Source: Lepraria neglecta
Taxonomy: Eukaryota; Ascomycota; Lecanoromycetes; Lecanorales; Stereocaulaceae
Direction of reading: 5' to 3'
NCBI GenBank assembly: GCA_033220425.1
Contig: CM065651.1
Span: 1,860,001-1,924,000 of the forward strand
DNA length: 64,000 nucleotides
The translations under genes and the position numbers were made by a program. Of this stretch, positions 44,531-55,376 are shown piece after piece (positions within the stretch are counted from its first letter, which is position 1; every line of letters starts with the position of its first letter). The notes beneath the pieces were generated by a model. It worked only from the letters and a program-made list of their open reading frames with translations. It made no database searches and was not told the DNA's origin.

Positions 44531-44816
44531 TGAAGGATACCCCTTCGACAGTGGCTCGAAGCCAAATCCCTTCATATTCCACAATTTGGTAGAGGATAGG
44601 CCGGTCCAGATCCAACGACTGATTAATTTTCTATCCGCATCTGCAAAGACATTGGAGGTCGTGGGGCAGTTGGAATTAGGGATGGTTATCGACATGTTCG
44701 CAGGTTTGCCGGAGCTCAAAGAGAAGCGTTTGCCGAACTTCAAGATACTCTCCCTTGAAGCCAATGAAGATCTGGACAAAGAGGCGGAGAAGCTCTGCAA
44801 GAAAGCGGTGATCTAG
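44531..44816 (+). pseudogene. Coding remnant of an unidentified fungal protein
   Basis: The plus frame runs open for about 95 codons without a good start, ending at 44816: SGSKPNPFIFHNLVEDRPVQ, then LINFLSASAKTLEVVGQLEL and MFAGLPELKEKRLPNFKILS. The alternation of short helices and LPxLxxxxLPN strands is like the C-terminal half of fungal F-box/leucine-rich proteins, but I cannot name the family. It overlaps the lead-in of the kinase fragment on the other strand, which suggests two remnants joined by rearrangement. Confidence 0.3.
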
Positions 44817-45474
44817 ATGAGATCATACAAAGCAACTTCCTGGCTAGAGAAACCTGTATTTACTATCACCGAGCTAGTAAGCTAGGAATGAGATTCTTTC
44901 ACGGCTACTGGGCACGAGTTCCATACAGCTCGTTCACAAGAGACGCAGAGACGATTGGTTTTCTAAGATAGTTTGAGATCTACATGTGCATTAGATAGTT
45001 AGAGCGGTGGAACTGGTTTGTTTCGGCGTCGATGCTTTCTATCAAACTATGGCCATAGCCTAAATAAAGAACCATGCTCTACCATTACATCAGTCAAAAC
45101 GCCAGGGGTCTACCGCAATAGCGAGCCTTCGGTTGCAAGTCTCCACAACTAGTTTGCTGATCTCTGAACACCTCTTATATGATATCGGCCCTTCTATCCT
45201 TCACTTTCACATCTACAATGATCCGTCCCCCAGATTCAGGCCCAACCATGGACTTATATATTTCCTCCCAAGCCTAAATACGCACACCAACAGTATTATC
45301 ATAGCTCAGCTCGAGCAGAGGCAACAGGAGGCCAAGAGTAGGAGGTTTTGAAAGTGCAGCTGCTGGTCAGCAGACCCTCGCTATATAGGTGAACCCTGCC
45401 ATCACTGCCCTCAATCTGCTTACTCTTCATCTTGATCGGAATTCGAAGCCTTAGCACTCATTTCAAATTTGAAG
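44817..45474. other. Intergenic, no gene recognised
   Basis: Short plus frame 45133-45351 shows no domain. The right end should contain the old promoter of the cysteine-rich gene. Confidence 0.35.
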
Positions 45475-45899
45475 ATGTACTGACTCAGCATCACGCTTCT
45501 CAGTCTTACGTGCGCCTATATCCATGCACAAGTCCTTGCCTCAAGCACTCCTTCCCTTGCCAGCACGGATCTGACGGGCATTTCCTGCGCAGTCTATGGC
45601 CTCAGCAGCTATTGCATCGCAGGTGGCGCCTGCTGCCTTGACAGCACATGCTGCGGTATTGGCATGCAATGCGTAGCTAGTATGACAACGAATGGCTATA
45701 ACTGTGAGGCATTGAGCCAATCGAGCAGTGTCCGTGACCAAATATTCAATGTCATGACGTCTTACACCCTATTGCTCTTTCGTTGTCTTCCATTATTCCC
45801 TCTCATTGTCACCAATATTGTGATGATGATAAGTACTAACTATCCCCAGGGTTCCAGCAGTAGCAGTGGCAGTAGCAGCTCAAATGCGAGCTTCTCGAA
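45475..45899 (+). pseudogene. Small cysteine-rich secreted protein with stop at codon 3
   Basis: From an ATG at 45475 the frame reads Met-Tyr-stop (TGA at 45481-45483) and then continues openly as LSITLLSLTCAYIHAQVLA, a typical signal peptide, followed by a Cys-rich core: ISCAVYGLSSYCIAGGACC, then LDSTCCGIGMQCVASM and GYNCEALSQSSS. An intron 45730-45849 (GTCCGT...TACTAACTATCCCCAG) leads in phase to a Ser/Gly tail ([14 protein letters not shown]), as in GPI-anchored fungal surface proteins. The expected hydrophobic GPI signal is absent because a cytochrome P450 remnant begins at about 45900. A CGA or TGG codon changed by one base would give the TGA. I read it as a secreted or surface protein silenced by one nonsense change and truncated at its 3' end. 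Confidence 0.55.
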
Positions 45900-46391
45900 G
45901 CTATCCCTGATGAACGGACTATTCCGCAGTGGCAGGTTTTGGAGACACTCCCATACTTATCCGCCGTCATCAAAGAAGGACTACGCATGTCCTACGGGGT
46001 GATCAGTCGAATGCCTCGGATTTCGCCCGACGAGGCGCTCCAGTACAAAGAGTAGGTGATACTACCCAACACTCCCATGTCAATAAATAACATGGATATG
46101 CACGACAATCCGGCCGTCTTCATCAATCCCTCTACTTTTTGGCCGGAGCGTTGGCTCCAGTCCAATAGCAGCGAGCTGCAGAAGCATTTTGTGCCCCTTT
46201 GTCGAGGCACGCGGGCTTGTGTGGGACAGAACTTGGCGTATGCGGAGATGTATCTCACGTTGGCAACGCTATTTCGGAAGTCCAACTTCGAGCTCTTAGA
46301 GACCACGAGAGCCGATGTGGACGCTGCCCACGAGTATCATATTCCGCAGGTGAAGAGGGGTGCGAAAGGGTTCAAGGTGTTGGTGAAATAA
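45900..46391 (+). pseudogene. C-terminal remnant of a cytochrome P450
   Basis: The plus frame gives [20 protein letters not shown] (the K-helix E-x-x-R), [16 protein letters not shown], a TAG at 46053-46055, then VILPNTPMSINNMDMHDNP, FWPERWL, and the heme loop PLCRGTRACVGQNLAYAEMY with the cysteine ligand in CVG. It ends at 46391. In fungal P450s of this group the position after YK-E/D is usually Trp, so TGG to TAG is the likely lesion. The N-terminal three quarters (membrane anchor, I-helix) are absent; the remnant is attached directly to the tail of the cysteine-rich gene. It cannot encode an active enzyme. Confidence 0.8.
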
Positions 46392-47527
46392 CCGAGCCGG
46401 TACTAGCACAGCGAGACTCAAACTTTCGTTATATAACATTAAGAAGTCATGATTTGATTAGGTCTCTAGTTCATCTCCTGAGGAAATGGCTTTACGTGTT
46501 TTGGTTTTCATCGACATCTTTGTAAGTACATACCTTAAGGACCAAATACCGTCAGCAACCTGGAGGATGTCGAATCTTTTAACCCAGACCCAAAGCCCAT
46601 ACTCATCACTCCTAATGCCCTTTATTCGAAATGGGAACGATGTTAAGCGCGTCGAAGGTCCTTTGTATTACCCAAGGAGCATGGTTGACCACCCGAGAGA
46701 ACTGTTGAGGAACAGTGGCGACGCCGGAGAACGCGCCTCGTATAGTAAGTATACAGGTGGATTACTTCATCCAGTAAAGCGTGAAATATCCGGCTAGCCT
46801 CGACCTCCATTCACTTCCTGCTGCCCTCCCTTCGGTTTTTGGCTACCGTCATAAATCTTGGAATGCTCCCTCTGCGTTAGTGTAAATACGGCTCCGTATC
46901 CTGCGTTTTGTGTAATCTAGTCAATGTTTCTACGCTTATTAGACCTTAACTAGGCTTCCACGGAGCGAGGCGATATCATAATGCCTAGTTTATCGAAGGG
47001 CTCCTGGCCTTTTCTATTCCCTCTCCTTCTTTCTTCTTTACCCTCTACTTCTCTCTCCGACTCTAGCCTTGATGCAGACCTTGGATCACTCCGAGCGCTG
47101 TCCATCTCTTCTGTGACGCTAAAATGGGATTAGCCTCCATATTTTGTTCAAACGATCGCAGAGGTTACAACTGAATGGTCGCTCGTGAGTCGGCTTGAGG
47201 TTCCAGGCGGGAAGTGCGAAAGAAAAAGATACTCATACATAGAGGTCCTTCAAGAACTTCACTTGCTCAACCAGGCCTAAGAATCCCTTTAAATCCGAAC
47301 GCCCAAAACATCTTTCGCCATTCAGAGCGGTATTTTGGACCGATGGATATACAACAATAGCACATCCGTCTTATGGAATCTATGGTCTCGTTAGATGAAG
47401 GGCGAGCTTCCCTTATTGCTCTTCCAGTCTAAGAAACGTCAAGTACTCCGTCGAGGTGAGCAGAAATGCAATCCTCGATGCACTCCATTACGAATACGCA
47501 TGGGATTGCAAGATTCCGTGTACTCTG
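46392..47527. other. Intergenic, no gene recognised
   Basis: No frame with a recognisable domain. The right end is the 3' flank of the ZZ-finger gene. Confidence 0.45.
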
Positions 47528-50176
47528 TCACGCTTCATTGACAATACTACCATTCTTCAAGATCCTTTTCGTCAGGCGATGCTCTGGCACAAAGCAATGA
47601 ATCCCTTGAGCAACACAGATATAACAAATGTCGAAATCGGCTAAATTGCAGATGTTGCAATGATAGTGGACGTCGGTCGTCAAAGCGCCGCATTCGTCGC
47701 AATTTACGGAAAAGCGGACACAATCAGTAAGAGGGTATTTTGCGCCCAGCTCAGCCATTTCGGGCAAACTGCTTGTCATCTCTCCTCCCTGGGGAAACGA
47801 CGCGAGGAGTTCGCGCGCCGGAGGCCTGGCTTTTGGGTTGGATGCTCGGCAATTGTTGATGATCACGTTGAAGTATGCTGGAACTCCATTTGAGCAAGGA
47901 GGCAGACTCACGGGATTGGTATGATCTGCAGTGCAAGAATAGCGAGGAACTGTCGTACAGCCATTCCTTATGCAGTAATAGCCGCAGACCGTGGATTTGT
48001 GCTCTGCGAGAAGCCAAAGTATAAACCCTAGCTGAAAGATGTCTGTCCGAAAGTTCATTTTCTTCGGTGAAGGTGTGCTGCCGGGCTCTGACCGTAGCTC
48101 TGGAGGTACATAACCCCTTCGATTTGGCAAATGCCGTCCAGACGTTTTTAAAGCAGTCAACACAGCGCTTCCGTCTGCCCTAATGCCAATGGAATCGAGT
48201 TGAAGGACTCCCACAACGAAGCCTTTGCTGTGAACTTCGGAGACAGCTGTTACGATTTGCTTCGCCCAAGTTTCTCTTATAGACCACGGTATCCTCTCTG
48301 CCTTTGCTTCTGCGGTCTCCAATATTTGTTGGATTGTGCCAAGCGTAGGTGATTCGTAAAGATAGCTTTTCAGATGCTTTCTAGTATCATCCAACACGAC
48401 GCCGATAAAGCGGACTACACAGACGCAGCCACGCAAGCTGTATGACAATCTAAGGTCGTCGAAAAAATCTTCAACCCCATTTTGCCCCTGCAAGCCCGCA
48501 CCAGCAAAAGGAAGCTTTCGCTCGATGCAGCTTTGAGACTCCACCCAGACAACATACGCAGATGAGGATATGCGAGATCGTACGATGACTTCACTTTCCA
48601 GATACTGAGCACAGCCCAAATCCTCAATGTCTTGCAATCGATCCTCTTCGCTACACATCTCGATCTCTTGAAGGTCCTCGGCAAACAGCACATTTGAGGT
48701 ATCAATGGAGAGTTGACCTTGATTATCTTCTGTTATATGAAGTGAGACACTAGTGATCGTTTCGAGCAGTTTCCTGCTGCGGAAGAGTTCATCAAGCTGA
48801 GACTGGAGATCTCCTGGAAGTGTTTTGCAAGAATGCTCAAGGATATCCGGTGCTGATAGATGTGAGAGGGCCGAGTGCTCGGAGACACAACTGATGTTGG
48901 CAAGCACAGTGACCCTTCGCCATCGTCTTGGAGTCTCGGCATGTATGAGAAAATACTTGTGGAGGCGACGATTGTTCGTACAATTCAAATCCGCCATAGC
49001 AAGTACGGCTGTAGGTTCGTTGAACAGACCCTCCATAGTATATTGTTCCGGGAAGAACGTGGATGTTGCTTCAAAAAAGTAGTCAGGCGTGCCAGAGAAC
49101 ATGGAACGCAGTCGATCAATTGACTCATCTGAATGGTCTTGTGAGAATCGAGACACACAGTCGAAGAAAATCTCGGCAGCGTCAGAATGACAATCCTCAA
49201 AAAGTTCGGACGGGGTATCATCATCCAGGATGTCGTTCCCAACACTATTATCAATTACCGAAGTCGTGGGCAGTCGTCTGACCTTTCTGCCCTGAGGTTG
49301 CGCAAGTGCGTTAGTCAGCTGCTGTATCTGTGTGCGATTCTCGCCGAGTTCCCGGTAAATCTGGGCAAGGTGTTCGCAGAGGGAACGGTCGTTTACAATG
49401 ATAGCATGTTGTGTTTTGTCGACGATGGAAGCTATCAAGCTCACAGTCTGCCCTTCGGTCGTCCTGTCCTGTCCACTTGTGGCTTCTTCCTTGGCACGTA
49501 GACCGACACCAGTTATCAGCTCTGGAGGCTTTTTCTCAATCCTTGCAACTTGCTCAACTTCTTCTTTGATCAGCAATGAGGATTCTTGGACAGGTATCAA
49601 AGGCGAAGCAGTCGTTCGTGTTTGATCTCCATGCTGTGTGTTTAAATCTACACGTTGGTGAGGGGTCTGTCGGTTCTCTCTTATCTGCGCTTGTATATGA
49701 AATATAGAGGAGCTCAATGATACATTCAGTAAATGGCCAAAATCGAGGCAGGCTCACGGTGACCAAACTTACAGGTTCAAGATTGCCATATAGTCAGCAA
49801 GGCGAGCTCTTATTCCTTTCAAGTCGTCTGTGAACGCCTTTAGATGAGATTTCTGCCTGATCAAGGCTCTTCGTGTGACCTTCACTGACGTAGATGCGGA
49901 ATTGGGGCTTGCCCGATGTAACCGACTCTCAATGAAAGCGTGCACATCCCCAACTTTGGTTCGTGCCTCGTCCAGAATCTTAACAATACTAGTGGTTGAG
50001 GACCCTTCCATCAATAGACTGTTGACATCCTTCACTACGTTTTCCAGGTGATCTAGCTCTGCAACTAGAAGTTCTAATTCCCGTGGTGTGTCGCAGAGGG
50101 ATCGGACAAATCTTATGCTGTTGGAACATGCTCCAAGGATGGCAAGGATGCCTACACTGATCGACAGTGGATCCAT
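47528..50176 (-). CDS. STAND-N / pseudokinase / ZZ-type zinc finger protein
   Basis: Two exons, 49773-50176 and about 47528-49679, give roughly 850 residues. Exon 1 (MDPLSISVGILAILGACSNS...) is a fungal STAND-type N-terminal helical domain and ends at a GTAAGT donor; the acceptor is uncertain (AAG at 49680 keeps phase, other choices exist). Exon 2 has a disordered linker, then a kinase-like region (SYLYESPTLGTIQQILETAE, SIRETWAKQIVTAVSEVHSK, GVLQLDSIGIR, GYVPPELRS) in which the HRD and DFG residues are missing, so a pseudokinase. The C-terminus is a ZZ zinc finger: CDECGALTTDVHYHCNIC, CYICVAQGIHC and PEHRL. Known fungal relatives are uncharacterised; a signalling or recognition role is inferred from the N-terminal module. 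Apart from the splice choice the frame is clean. Confidence 0.72.
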
Positions 50177-50548
50177 AGCATTTAGCTGGTCATGAAAGCG
50201 CTCGTTCTGGCTGAAGAAACGACTTCATATACTGTGCATGAGTAGTTTAAGTTACATGAAAGAGAATGCGCCTGGTCTCCGTAGGGTATCTCCATCATCT
50301 CAGCCTCATCAGTAGCTGAGCTTCAGGCAGCTAGAAAGGTCTATGGTTCCGCTACCTTCGACTAGCGCGCCAAGCCGCCGGCCATTTTCTTGGCATCGAC
50401 ATTCCGCCACGGGGATTTGACTCATTTGAGTCTTGTATGAGGTAACACTGAAATTTTTCTCCGTCTAACACCACCATATCCTTATGTCACAAGGCTATTG
50501 AAGGCTTGCAGCCTCCCATGACTGCTTGCCAACACATGAACTCCCAGG
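50177..50548. promoter_or_regulatory. Shared upstream region of divergent ZZ-finger and ITT1 genes
   Basis: Start codons of the two genes face away from each other with 372 bp between them, so both promoters lie here. I see no named binding site. Confidence 0.4.
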
Positions 50549-52355
50549 ATGGCCGATGACCTTGGTGAAGAGGCGGACGATGAACGGGCACTCGAACTCT
50601 CAACGGTTGGGGCAATATACCCCGAACTTTCCCTCAATGCTTCGGGCTCGGACCCTTTCTCTGCCTGTTTAGATTTGGCAGTCGAACCTCTCAAAGGTCT
50701 ATTGATACAGTTCCCAACGGCTGAGGGCGCACCACCAGAAACGGAATTCACGCCTCCCAGCTCTACGGAGGAGGGGGCTTCTGCCCAGCATAATGTCGAA
50801 GGCAAACCGGCAACTGACGCTTTCCCGGCCACCAGTACTACACAAGATGCACATCGGCTGTCACATCTGCCTCCTCTGACCCTTGTGCTATCGCTTCCAG
50901 ACGGATACCCGGCCGAAAAGCCACCAGTATTCTACCTGTCATCACAGTGGCTCCCAGATAAAAAGTTACGAGAGCTACGCGCGGCCGGCCATACTATCTG
51001 GGATGATATGGGAAAGGATCAGGTGGTGTTTGCGTACATTGATCATCTAAGAGAAGCGGCAGAGAGGGGATTTGACCTTGGTCAGGGCGAGGCAGAGGTG
51101 CTGGAGGTCTCAACGGATCTCAAAGTGGCCCTGCTCGATTTTGACCTGAAGGCTAAGCGTGCTAAATTCGAGAAGGAGACGTTCGAATGTGGTATATGTC
51201 TTGGTACGTTCTGAGAGAGCTACGAGATTGGGCCAAGACTGATATACTGTTGCAGAGCCCAAGAAAGGCACCGTATGCCATCGCCTACTTCTCTGCTCAC
51301 ACGTGTTCTGCGTCGAGTGTCTCCAAGATTTCTACAACAGCTGTATCACTGAGGGAGACATCAGTAATGTCAAATGCATGGCTCCAAAGTGTGGTTCAGA
51401 GCCTACGTCAAGCATTGTTGCTACCCCAAAGAACCCAGAAGAAGACAGGACTTTAGAGCCAAGCGAACTTCTAAAAATACCACTAGAGCAGGAAACGGTC
51501 CAGAGATATGTCAAACTCAAGCGGAAGAAGCGCCTGGAATCGGATCCCACCACTGTCTACTGCCCGCGTCAATGGTGCCAAGGTCCAGCTCGGATCCCAA
51601 ACAAGAAGTCCGTCAAAGCAGAACCCGAGCAAGGAGCCGCGGGCGAGAATGGCAAGGAACCCGACCAAGTTGTGAACCCTGACGCATACCGGATCTCAAA
51701 TCCTGAGGCTTTACCTCCACCAGCCGAGCGCCTCGCAATTTGCGAAGACTGCGGCTTCGCATTCTGTAGAGTCTGCAAGGCAAGCTGGCACGGCGAATAT
51801 TTCGTCTGCTTCCCGCGCAGCCAATTCGAACTCACGGCCGAAGAAAGAGCTTCAGAGAACTACATGATGTTGCATACTCAACCTTGTCCTACTTGCAACG
51901 CACGCGCTCAGAAGACCTACGGCTGTAACCATATGATCTGCTTTAGGTGCAACACCCACTTTTGCTACCTTTGCGGCGCCTATTTGGAAAGAGGCAACCC
52001 ATATCAACACTATAATAACTGGAAAAGCGGATGTTATATGCGTCTTTGGGAGCTTGAACGTGGAGACGATGGTGAATTTGGTCAAGGCTTCCAAGGCGGT
52101 GGTGCAGACGGCGAGCCGGTGGAATGGTCAGATGAAGAGTCGGACGACGAGGAGAGACCGCCCCCTCCAGCTCCGGCAGCACCCGCCGTGCCACGACAGC
52201 ATGGCCAGCAAGCTCCTGCGCAGCGCGCGCGCGAGGTCAACGTCCGGCGCCGCAACGCTAACCCGGGACTTCAGCGTGCATTACGGATGATCCAAGATGA
52301 TGAAGAAGATGAATGGGATAGTGATGAGATGGATGATCTTGACGACTGGGAGTAG
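50549..52355 (+). CDS. itt1: RWD-RBR E3 ubiquitin ligase (ITT1/RNF14 type)
   Basis: Two exons, 50549-51203 and 51256-52355, separated by a 52-nt GTACGT...CAG intron, give 584 residues. Splicing joins FECGICL to EPKKGT, completing RING1. Domains in order: an N-terminal RWD (SYGIYPEL-like ALELSTVGAIYPEL, LPDGYPAEKPPVF), RING1 (CGICLEPKKGT, CSHVFCVECLQDFY), an in-between-RING region (YCPRQWCQGPA, CEDCGFAFCRVCKASWHG) and RING2 (CPTCNARAQKTYGCNHMICF), where the Cys in YGCNHM is the expected catalytic residue, then CNTHFCYLCG. The C-terminus is acidic (DDEEDEWDSDEMDDLDDWE). RBR ligases pass ubiquitin through a thioester on RING2; yeast ITT1 affects translation termination and human RNF14 handles stalled or crosslinked translation factors. 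Confidence 0.9.
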
Positions 52356-53004
52356 GGGCGGAGTGGGACTAGCTCATTAAGGGCGAACACCCTTTCAATC
52401 CGTTAAGCTGATGGGACAGGAAGTGCAGACCATCGCTGACTGATGGTTGGTGAAGCACGTACATAGTGTTTTCTTGTATATACTGCTGCATAGTGTCGGA
52501 GTATCCCGGGTGGGAAAGTATCATGAAATACTTCAAATCAGGATCAGAACACGGCAATAACACTTTTCGATTCCCCTTGTGGCTTAGCTTTTCGCAGGTT
52601 TTTGCGGAGTCTTCTCCTTTTGGTCGACTTGGTGTTTTGAAAGACCCTAATTTTATATGCAGCCTCGCCATCTCTCTTGCAGAAGCCAGTGATAAACTCC
52701 GCATAGGTGGCGAGTCATGTTAGCGCTCTCGGCTCGCCTCCATCCCGCCCGGAAAGCTGTTTTCGCTCCTCCGGCGACATGATCGACAGCAGAACATGGG
52801 CTTTCACGCAAGGCAACGTCATAAACCGCTAAGTTCGACTCGCCTCCATGAACAAGATGTTTGATGTGCCGAGAGTACATTTAGGGCAGTGTTCTTTGAT
52901 GCTTCATGATATAAAGAGGAGCTCGTGAGCGAAGATGACACGGGGAAGAAGAGAATCAGAAACAGGACGTACCCATCACAGCACGAACAATCTGAAAGAG
53001 AAAA
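52356..53004. other. Intergenic, no gene recognised
   Basis: No supported gene in either strand. Confidence 0.45.
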
Positions 53005-53960
53005 TTGCCTGATCCATCAGAAACTATTCAGCTCGCTATCAATCTGGTATCCAAAATGGTCATCTCAGAAGGATACTACGGCCTGCTTCGAGGTTGGCAA
53101 CACCGGTCAGTGATGATTAATGACAAATTGAAGAACCGTGCTGATTGTGTCAAAAGGAGACAAAACGAAGTGAACCTCTCAATAGTACCCGATCTACACG
53201 GCAAAGTAGTCCTCGTGACCGGAGCAAACGGAGGCATAGGAAAAGTCGCAGCACAAATCCTAGCTCGTCAAGGCGCCAAAGTGTACGTCCTTTAGCATTT
53301 CCAAGTGCTCAATGCTGACGGATCCTTAGGTTCATGGCATACCGTTCCAAACCCAAAGCTAAGGAAGCAATGGCCGAGATCCGCAAAACAGATGCGGATG
53401 CTGATCTTGAATTCCTGGAGTACGATGCCTCCTCGCTGAAAGCAGTACACGCAGCCGGACGAGGATTTCTTGGCCACGACCTACCGTTGGATATCGTGCT
53501 ACTAAACGCTGGTGCAATTATGTCAGAAGCTAAGGCTAGTAAAGACGGGGTGGAGTGGATGTTCGCAATCAATCACCTCGCGCATTTCGCCCTCATCATG
53601 ACTGTTATGCCGGCTTTGGAGAAGGCGGCTAGGGACAATGGCGATGTGAGAATTACGTCGACGTCATCGGCGCGGTTCGCTATGCATTCTGATGCCGTCT
53701 CTTTGCATATTGACGATGGTGAGTTGGATGTTGAGGGGGCTGGGCAACATGCTGTATGCAGCGACATCGAAAGAGGTCCAGGAGAAAGATATCAGTGGCA
53801 AATACATGACGCCGTACGGGTTCGTCAATTCAGCTCCAGATGGCAAGCTGGCCAGCGATTTTATGCTAGCGAAGCAACTTTAGAAAAGATCGATAGAATT
53901 GTGTAAGAAGCATGTGCCAGAGATGAAGATTGATGATGATATACTTCAATGAAACAATCT
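53005..53960 (+). pseudogene. Short-chain dehydrogenase/reductase, inactivated
   Basis: Exon 1 (to 53282) ends with GKVVLVTGANGGIGKVAAQI, the Rossmann TGxxxGxG; a 47-nt intron (GTACGT...TAG, 53283-53329) joins GAKV to FMAYRSKPKAKEAM. Exon 2 has LEYDASSLKAV and LDIVLLNAGAIMS (the NAG strand), then VRITSTSSARFAM with the catalytic Ser region. The expected YxxxK helix is missing; instead the frame runs into LDVEGAGQHAV, and in the next frame the C-terminal end of the family appears (GNMLYAATSKEVQEKDISGK, YMTPYGFVNSAP) up to a TAG at 53881-53883, beyond which KRSIELCKKHVPEM is still readable. A deletion removing the catalytic Tyr/Lys, a frameshift and a nonsense codon show that it is dead. Confidence 0.72.
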
Positions 53961-54763
53961 GATTGGCCTATACATAGATTGAATGATTAAGCAGGTCAAG
54001 TTCTCACGCGTGACCTATCAACATCCTAACTTCTGCTGCATCCTTCTAACTCCTTTGATCAATGCGGGTGAAATGCCCCGCTTCGATCAACGTCAAGGCA
54101 ACATCTCAAACAACGTGGTAGTATCTTCACGGCTGAGCCTGGTTCATACATATATATGGGCTATCTACCGAAAGACTTGATATTTTCAATACTCTCAACG
54201 AGCAGGGAAGGTGTAACGAAGTGCCTTCCAGCCTTACTACCGACCGATCTTCGCGGGTTTCATGCCGCTGCGTTTGCAACTTCTTTTGCGACCCCTGAGC
54301 GAAATTGGACGCCAACTATAGCTTCTTGGATAGCTTACTAGCGCCTTTACGGGCTACCCACCACGATAAACCCCTCTTCTCGTCACTAATTTGCAGCAAC
54401 AAAGACCACAGGGCAGGTTTACATCTCCGATATCCTACAAGTCGAAAGCTCCGCACCACTAGAATTGCCACTCATTGTGGTATTGCTTGAGTGAACGAAG
54501 ATTCGAAGTCTGCTTTCCAGGCCTAGTATTTGCAAACTGCTAGGATAAACCATGACAACGAGCGCCTCGTCTTATCACGGTATTGGAGCAAAAAGTGCCA
54601 TAGCCCGCTCTTCAGCCCAACCACCCTACGATTTGAGGGCTCTGTACTACTAGGACTGCCAACACTGTGTAGTGCTGGAGCGGACGAAGTCCAGAAGTCT
54701 ACTCTCTGATCCTACCACCAACCAATCTCTCAGGGCTCACCACCGCAAAAACTGTCAATCATT
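53961..54763. other. Intergenic, no gene recognised
   Basis: Short frames 54156-54341 and 54305-54490 show no domain. The area may hold old, unrecognisable coding debris. Confidence 0.35.
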
Positions 54764-55175
54764 TTGGCTAGTTGCCGATACTTTGACGGAGATGTGGGGG
54801 ATCCACTCAGCGCAACGGCGAGCATAATGGATTTTATCCAGATCAGTGGAGACGTATTAACAGCTTGCTACCAGTGCATCGGCGCAGTCCATGATGCGCC
54901 AGCCGATATCCACCGCGTAATTAGCGAGGTCAGCAGCATGAAAGTGGTGCTTATTGACCTCAAGACAATGGCGAAGGACTCAGGTAGTGAGCTTCTTGCA
55001 TTACTCAAGATCTTCTCCCTCAATACAACACCCTCACTCCGAATTTCCGCTCTTATCGGATTTAATTCGAAGCTTGCCGGCGTCTACGCAAAAGAAGGGA
55101 GCATCGGTATATGGGTCTCGACCTTCCGTAACTGTGGGATTGCGGAATTATGTTGAGCCACGCTAACCGTTAATT
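54764..55175 (+). pseudogene. Orphan fungal STAND-type N-terminal domain, cut off by a transposon
   Basis: The plus frame 54764-55156 (130 residues) contains DPLSATASIMDFIQISGDVL, then YQCIGAVHDAPADIHRVISE and SSMKVVLIDLKTMA, the N-terminal helical domain that precedes NACHT, ankyrin or effector parts in many fungal proteins. A first Met before DPLS is plausible near the frame start. The domain decays into unrelated residues and stops at 55154-55156, about 20 bases before the first repeat of the retrotransposon. Nothing on the far side of the element (from 59748) obviously continues it. I read it as a gene whose downstream part was lost or separated by the insertion. Confidence 0.5.
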
Positions 55176-55305
55176 AGTGTTCTCACTCCTGAAGCTATAC
55201 ATACCGGCACAAGTGGATATGTAAATAGATGCTTGGGCGGTCTAACGCCAGGGCTAGCAGGCCTAGAAAGGCTACAACAGGTGCCCCAGCGCTAGAAAAC
55301 TCCCA
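55176..55305 (-). repeat. Split direct repeat B2
   Basis: 130 nt, on the plus strand starting AGTGTTCTCACTCC. It differs from B1 at five positions, each one a CpA-to-TpA or TpG-to-TpA change found in the B1 copy. It is the outer 3' end of the element read on the minus strand. Confidence 0.9.
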
Positions 55306-55376
55306 TGCCTAGGCGGTATAGACCTGGAGTGTAGATAGGCTATATATAGGCTATATATAAGGTGCGGGTAGGCGGG

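Noticed and set aside
19343-46055. Possible reassignment of TAA/TAG as Gln, given repeated in-frame stops
   Set aside because: The housekeeping genes (AIM32, permease, MTQ1, FAR11, ITT1, SER1) have no internal stops and end normally with TAA, TAG or TGA. Stops inside frames occur only in decayed family members and the transposon.
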